From positions 1 through 64,000 of the forward strand of contig JAGQUQ010000003.1 in assembly GCA_020438425.1 (NCBI GenBank): a stretch of DNA of 64,000 bases, given 5' to 3'. Origin of the DNA: Solirubrobacterales bacterium (GTDB taxonomy: Bacteria; Actinomycetota; Thermoleophilia; Solirubrobacterales; 70-9). A program made the translations under genes and the position numbers. Within the stretch, counting starts at the first letter, position 1, and each line of letters opens with the position of its first letter. The notes below the pieces were generated by a model. That model was not told the DNA's origin and did no database searches. It saw nothing but the letters and a program-made list of their open reading frames with translations. Below are positions 60,824-64,000 of this stretch, in pieces.

Positions 60824-60919
60824 GACCTTTTCGGAGTTAGGTGGCGAGGTGCTCCGGAAGCCGTGGTCGGCCACGTCGAAGCCGACGATGGACTCTATTC
60901 GACATAATGCCTTCCCCGC

Positions 60920-61606
60920 ATGCCGCTGCCATCACTGAAGAACATCGAGTGGGTAACCACTGACTGCTACGGAGACCTGATCGACTGGGAAAAGGGTATC
61001 TCCGAAGCCTGCGCCAAGGAGGCGGCGAAGGACGGCTTCAGTTTTGACAATGACGCCTTCATGGCCCGGTTTTTCGAGGTCCAGGCTGAAATCATGGCCG
61101 GTTCCTACGAACTCTACGCCGAGGTACTGCGCCGCACGATCATCAAGGTCGCCGGTGAGATCGGCTGGGAAGTGGAACCATCGAGGGCCCAGTTCCTGCC
61201 CGACAGCGTCGCCTACTGGATGCCGTTCCGGGAAGCCAACGCGGCCATGGACCGCCTGGCCAAGAAGTACAACATCGGCATCATCAGCAACATCGACGAC
61301 AAGATGCTCGGCATCTCCCGCCGTCACCTGAGGACCGACCTCGACCTCGTGGTCACCGCTCAGCAGGTCCGCAGCTACAAGCCGGATGACACCCACTTCA
61401 AGGAATGCGCCCGCCGGATCGGCGGCAAGAAGGGCTGGCTCCACATCGGGTCGAACTACGACACCGATGTCGCTCCGCTCCTGAAGATGAAGGTCCCGGT
61501 GATCTGGGTCAACCGTCACGGCGAGAAGCTGGCCGGCCGCAAGAAGCCCTCGCTGGAGGTCAAGACCTTCCGCGACGCAGTCAAGAAGCTGGGCGCCGGA
61601 GGCTGA
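60920..61606 (+). CDS. HAD hydrolase, haloacid-dehalogenase type II-like
   Basis: 228 residues of the L-2-haloacid dehalogenase-like HAD subfamily. Motif I is TTDCYGDLIDWE with nucleophile Asp15, but the usual Thr after Gly is Asp19. Motif II Ser is in IISNIDDKM; motif III Lys in VRSYKPDD; then GSNYDTDVAPLLKM. It may be a dehalogenase or a phosphatase; the changed motif makes a generic call safer. A CATAAT -10-like box lies 11 nt before the ATG. The sulfatase gene follows by 5 bp. Confidence 0.82.
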   Translation: MPLPSLKNIEWVTTDCYGDLIDWEKGISEACAKEAAKDGFSFDNDAFMARFFEVQAEIMAGSYELYAEVLRRTIIKVAGEIGWEVEPSRAQFLPDSVAYWMPFREANAAMDRLAKKYNIGIISNIDDKMLGISRRHLRTDLDLVVTAQQVRSYKPDDTHFKECARRIGGKKGWLHIGSNYDTDVAPLLKMKVPVIWVNRHGEKLAGRKKPSLEVKTFRDAVKKLGAGG

Positions 61607-61611
61607 TCCAA

Positions 61612-63246
61612 CTGAGCGCCCTCACCCGATTTCGGGGGAGGCGTTACGGGCTCGCTGCGGCGGCCCTGTCAGGTGCTGCCCTGGCCCTGCTCCTGATCGG
61701 CCCGGCCGATCGTTCGCTGGCCGCCCGGCCCAACTTCGTGGTGATCCAGACCGACGATCAGAACGCGGCGACGGTGCGGGCCCGGCTGCGCGGCGAGGTC
61801 GGCGGCCTGAAACCGGTGATGCCTCACGCGGTACGGCAGATCCTGAACCGCGGCACCGAGTTCCGCAACTACTACGCCAGCTCGCCGGTCTGCAGCCCGT
61901 CCCGGGCTTCGCTCCTGAGCGGCCAGTACCCGTGGAATAGCGGCGTCGAAGCGAACCTCGGACCCGACGGCGGCTGGACCGGCTGGCAGAACCACCCGAT
62001 CTACCGCCAGAACCTGCCGGTCACTCTCAACCGTCACGGCTACCGGACCGCGCATTTCGGCAAGTTCACGAACTCCTACTACGACGAAGAGAACGACCGG
62101 GTCGACCGGACCGTGCCGCCGGGCTGGGATCGCTGGTTCACCACCGCCTACAAGCCCGGAACCCGCTTCTACGGGTACGAACTGAACATCGACGGCCGGG
62201 CGGTCGGACCGGTCGGTGACCCGGACTACCGCCAGGGCGGTCCCGGCATCGATCCCGCGACCTGTGGTGCCGGACAGATCGACCAGGCCTGGCCGGCCGG
62301 GCCCTGCCGCTACCTCGGGGATGTGATGACGGCTGGAGCTGTACGGGAGATCGAGCGGAGCGAAGGCCGCCGCCAGCCGTTCTTCATCCAGGTCGATTAC
62401 CAGGCGCCGCATGGCGATGTCGCCGCGCCCCGCGGCCCCCAGCCCGCCACCCGGCACCTCGGCTCCGCTTCGAGGACCCGGCTGCCGCGGCCACCCGCCT
62501 TCAACGAAGCCGACTTCACCGACAAGCCGGAACTGATCCGCAGCCTCGCCCCCGATCCGATGGGCGCCGGGGAGATCCGTCGACTGAAGCGCTCCTATCG
62601 CCGGTACCTGGAATCGCTGCGGTCGGTCGACGACGGGATCGGGGCTATCTTCCGCGCGCTCAGGCAGTCCGGCGAACTTCGTCGCACATATGTCTTCCTG
62701 CTCTCCGACCACGGCATGTTCCTCGGCGAACACCGCTACGACTGGGGCAAGTTCATGCCCTACGAGGACTCCTCCTCGCCGCTGATGGCGGTGCGGGGGC
62801 CGGGTGTCCGTCGCGGCAGAGTGAGTCGCGAGGTGGTCGGCAACATCGATGTTCCGGTGACGATCATGAGGCTGGCCCGGTCCCGGCCCGATTACCTGGT
62901 CGATGGCCGATCGCTGAAACCGTTCTGGCGGCACCCGGCCCGGCGCAGCAGCCGGCCGATGGCGATCACGATCAACTCGCAGCAGGATGGCGAGGGTGCC
63001 TCGGCCTCGGCCCATGCCCCGGCGCTTCGTTACCGCGGGTTCCGGCTCGGCCGGTACAAGTACATCCGCTACGACCAGGGCGGCGAGGAGCTATACGACC
63101 TCGCCACCGACCCGGATGAACTCGAGAACCGGGCCGGCTCACCTCGCTACGCCGAGGCGCTCTCCTTCATGAGAGAGCAGCTGGACCAGGTGACCGCCTG
63201 CAAGGGAGTGGCCTGCCGCGAGCAGCTGCCGGTCCCTCCGCGCTGA
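61612..63246 (+). CDS. Secreted formylglycine sulfatase
   Basis: Arylsulfatase-family enzyme. The signature CSPSRASLLSGQYP (Cys to be oxidised to formylglycine) and the metal residues in VVIQTDDQNA, FLLSDHGMFLGEH and the WGKFMPYEDS lysine fit sulfatases. The N terminus has a Sec-like signal (hydrophobic LAAAALSGAALALLLIG). No ATG, GTG or TTG precedes this signal in frame near the HAD stop; CTG 61612, 9 nt after GGAGG, is the best start (544 residues). GTG 61738 would delete the signal. Substrate unknown. Confidence 0.8.
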   Translation: MSALTRFRGRRYGLAAAALSGAALALLLIGPADRSLAARPNFVVIQTDDQNAATVRARLRGEVGGLKPVMPHAVRQILNRGTEFRNYYASSPVCSPSRASLLSGQYPWNSGVEANLGPDGGWTGWQNHPIYRQNLPVTLNRHGYRTAHFGKFTNSYYDEENDRVDRTVPPGWDRWFTTAYKPGTRFYGYELNIDGRAVGPVGDPDYRQGGPGIDPATCGAGQIDQAWPAGPCRYLGDVMTAGAVREIERSEGRRQPFFIQVDYQAPHGDVAAPRGPQPATRHLGSASRTRLPRPPAFNEADFTDKPELIRSLAPDPMGAGEIRRLKRSYRRYLESLRSVDDGIGAIFRALRQSGELRRTYVFLLSDHGMFLGEHRYDWGKFMPYEDSSSPLMAVRGPGVRRGRVSREVVGNIDVPVTIMRLARSRPDYLVDGRSLKPFWRHPARRSSRPMAITINSQQDGEGASASAHAPALRYRGFRLGRYKYIRYDQGGEELYDLATDPDELENRAGSPRYAEALSFMREQLDQVTACKGVACREQLPVPPR

Positions 63247-63265
63247 CTCTCGCGGGATCGGCGCT

Positions 63266-64000
63266 TCAGCGGGTCAGCCGGCCGAGCCGGTTGAGGCCGG
63301 AGCGACCCAGCACTTCGCCCCCGGCTGAGAGTCCCACGACCCGGAAGAGGCCGTAGGGCTGATCGAGGTGGGCGGTGCTTTCGAAACCGGTCCGGGGGAC
63401 TGTCGCCACGGTGACCAGGGTCCCGGCCGAGTCTCCGGCCAGTACCCGCCAGTTCGCGACCCGGGTGTCACCGTTCCAGCTCATCCAGACCCGGCTCCCG
63501 GTTTCGCCTTCGGCGCTCTTGACTGCGATCGGGCCGGTCGGGACACCGGTCCACTGGTCTTTGTAACAACGGTAGGAAACCTGTTTCGCCGCGAAGGTGA
63601 AGTCGAAGACGACCTCGCCGTCCGGAGCGAACTCGGTGCAGGCGTTCTTGTCTCCCCAGCCGACGAAGATGTTGCCGTTCGGCCGGACCCGGGTGTTGCC
63701 CTGGCTGTTGGAGATCACGGGCCGGGGGTTGCGGTAGGCTCGGACCAGAGTCGCCTTCCGGCGTTTCATGTCGAGGCGCAGAACCTTGGCGCTGGAGAAC
63801 CGGTTGACCCGTCCGTGCTTGCCGCCGGCGCCGTTGTCGAAGATGGTCAGGGTGCCGTTCTTCTGACGCTGGACGTCATGCTGGAAGCCGAAGCGGACTC
63901 CCTTGCCGAGCCGGAAGTCCGAACCCTTGCCACCCAGCTGCCACATGATCTCTCCGGTCTTCCGGTTGAGCTTGTAGATCGCCTGGGTGTGACGGGCGGA
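63266..64000 (-). CDS. Arylsulfotransferase-like (ASST) protein, C-terminal part
   Basis: The C-terminal 244 codons of a protein that continues past the right edge. It reads KLNRKTGEIMWQLGGKGSDF, FGFQHDVQRQKNGTLTIFDNG, and SNSQGNTRVRPNGNIFVGWG, the beta-propeller pattern of the arylsulfotransferase family (Arylsulfotran_2). These are usually secreted; the signal is not in view. It ends 20 bp from the convergent sulfatase gene. Enzymatic activity is uncertain, as the family includes many putative members only. Confidence 0.78.
   Translation of the reverse strand, partial: SARHTQAIYKLNRKTGEIMWQLGGKGSDFRLGKGVRFGFQHDVQRQKNGTLTIFDNGAGGKHGRVNRFSSAKVLRLDMKRRKATLVRAYRNPRPVISNSQGNTRVRPNGNIFVGWGDKNACTEFAPDGEVVFDFTFAAKQVSYRCYKDQWTGVPTGPIAVKSAEGETGSRVWMSWNGDTRVANWRVLAGDSAGTLVTVATVPRTGFESTAHLDQPYGLFRVVGLSAGGEVLGRSGLNRLGRLTR

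Overview
The window is a high-GC chromosomal segment from an Actinomycetota bacterium. The gene order around the origin (parB, parA, rsmG, jag, yidC, yidD, rnpA, rpmH, then dnaA, dnaN, recF, DUF721, gyrB, gyrA on the other strand) and the FHA/PP2C/SEDS/kinase cluster are actinobacterial. Frequent GTG and TTG starts, a cytochrome b6-type complex with a fused cytochrome c, and many Ca-repeat or CARDB-type secreted proteins make the class Thermoleophilia (Solirubrobacterales) my best guess; this is inference without a database search.

Layout. 0-4.7 kb (minus): a Ser/Thr kinase, two FHA proteins, a PP2C phosphatase and a truncated SEDS glycan polymerase, i.e. the cell-wall phosphosignalling cluster. 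4.8-7 kb (plus): a membrane-anchored CARDB protein and a prephenate dehydratase whose ACT domain lies in another frame. 7-16.3 kb (minus) and 16.5-21 kb (plus): replication-origin genes on both arms, with a candidate oriC between dnaA and dnaN and a parS site at the rnpA/yidD junction. 21-29 kb: tRNA-Ile, bifunctional nuclease, D-Ala-D-Ala ligase, an aminotransferase, a phosphodiesterase-like enzyme, a YmdB-type phosphodiesterase and an ABC-2 exporter. 29-39 kb (plus): a long respiratory block, hemB, hemL, a hypothetical gene, Rieske, cytochrome b6, subunit IV-cytochrome c, menG, polyprenyl synthase, dcd, tatA, tatC. Heme, quinone, complex and the Tat exporter for the Rieske protein are thus made together.

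39.2-48.9 kb, between tRNA-Lys and tRNA-Phe, is an accessory block: an arsenate detoxification module (arsJ, GAPDH, arsR) with an R2-like oxidase, then RTX-type and paired secreted proteins behind a long, foldable leader. 49-64 kb: a lipase-like hydrolase, a DUF1998 helicase, folP, a glucosylglycerate pathway pair (gpgS plus HAD phosphatase), a DtxR/MntR regulator, an aminotransferase, two alkaline-phosphatase/sulfatase superfamily proteins, sucCD, a HAD hydrolase and a truncated arylsulfotransferase-like gene.

Two dispersed elements not explained by genes stand out: an intergenic double-hairpin repeat of about 85 bp (five full copies and one partial) whose stems covary, and a 45-nt palindromic element present once between genes and once inside a coding sequence. 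No gap between genes exceeds 300 bases.
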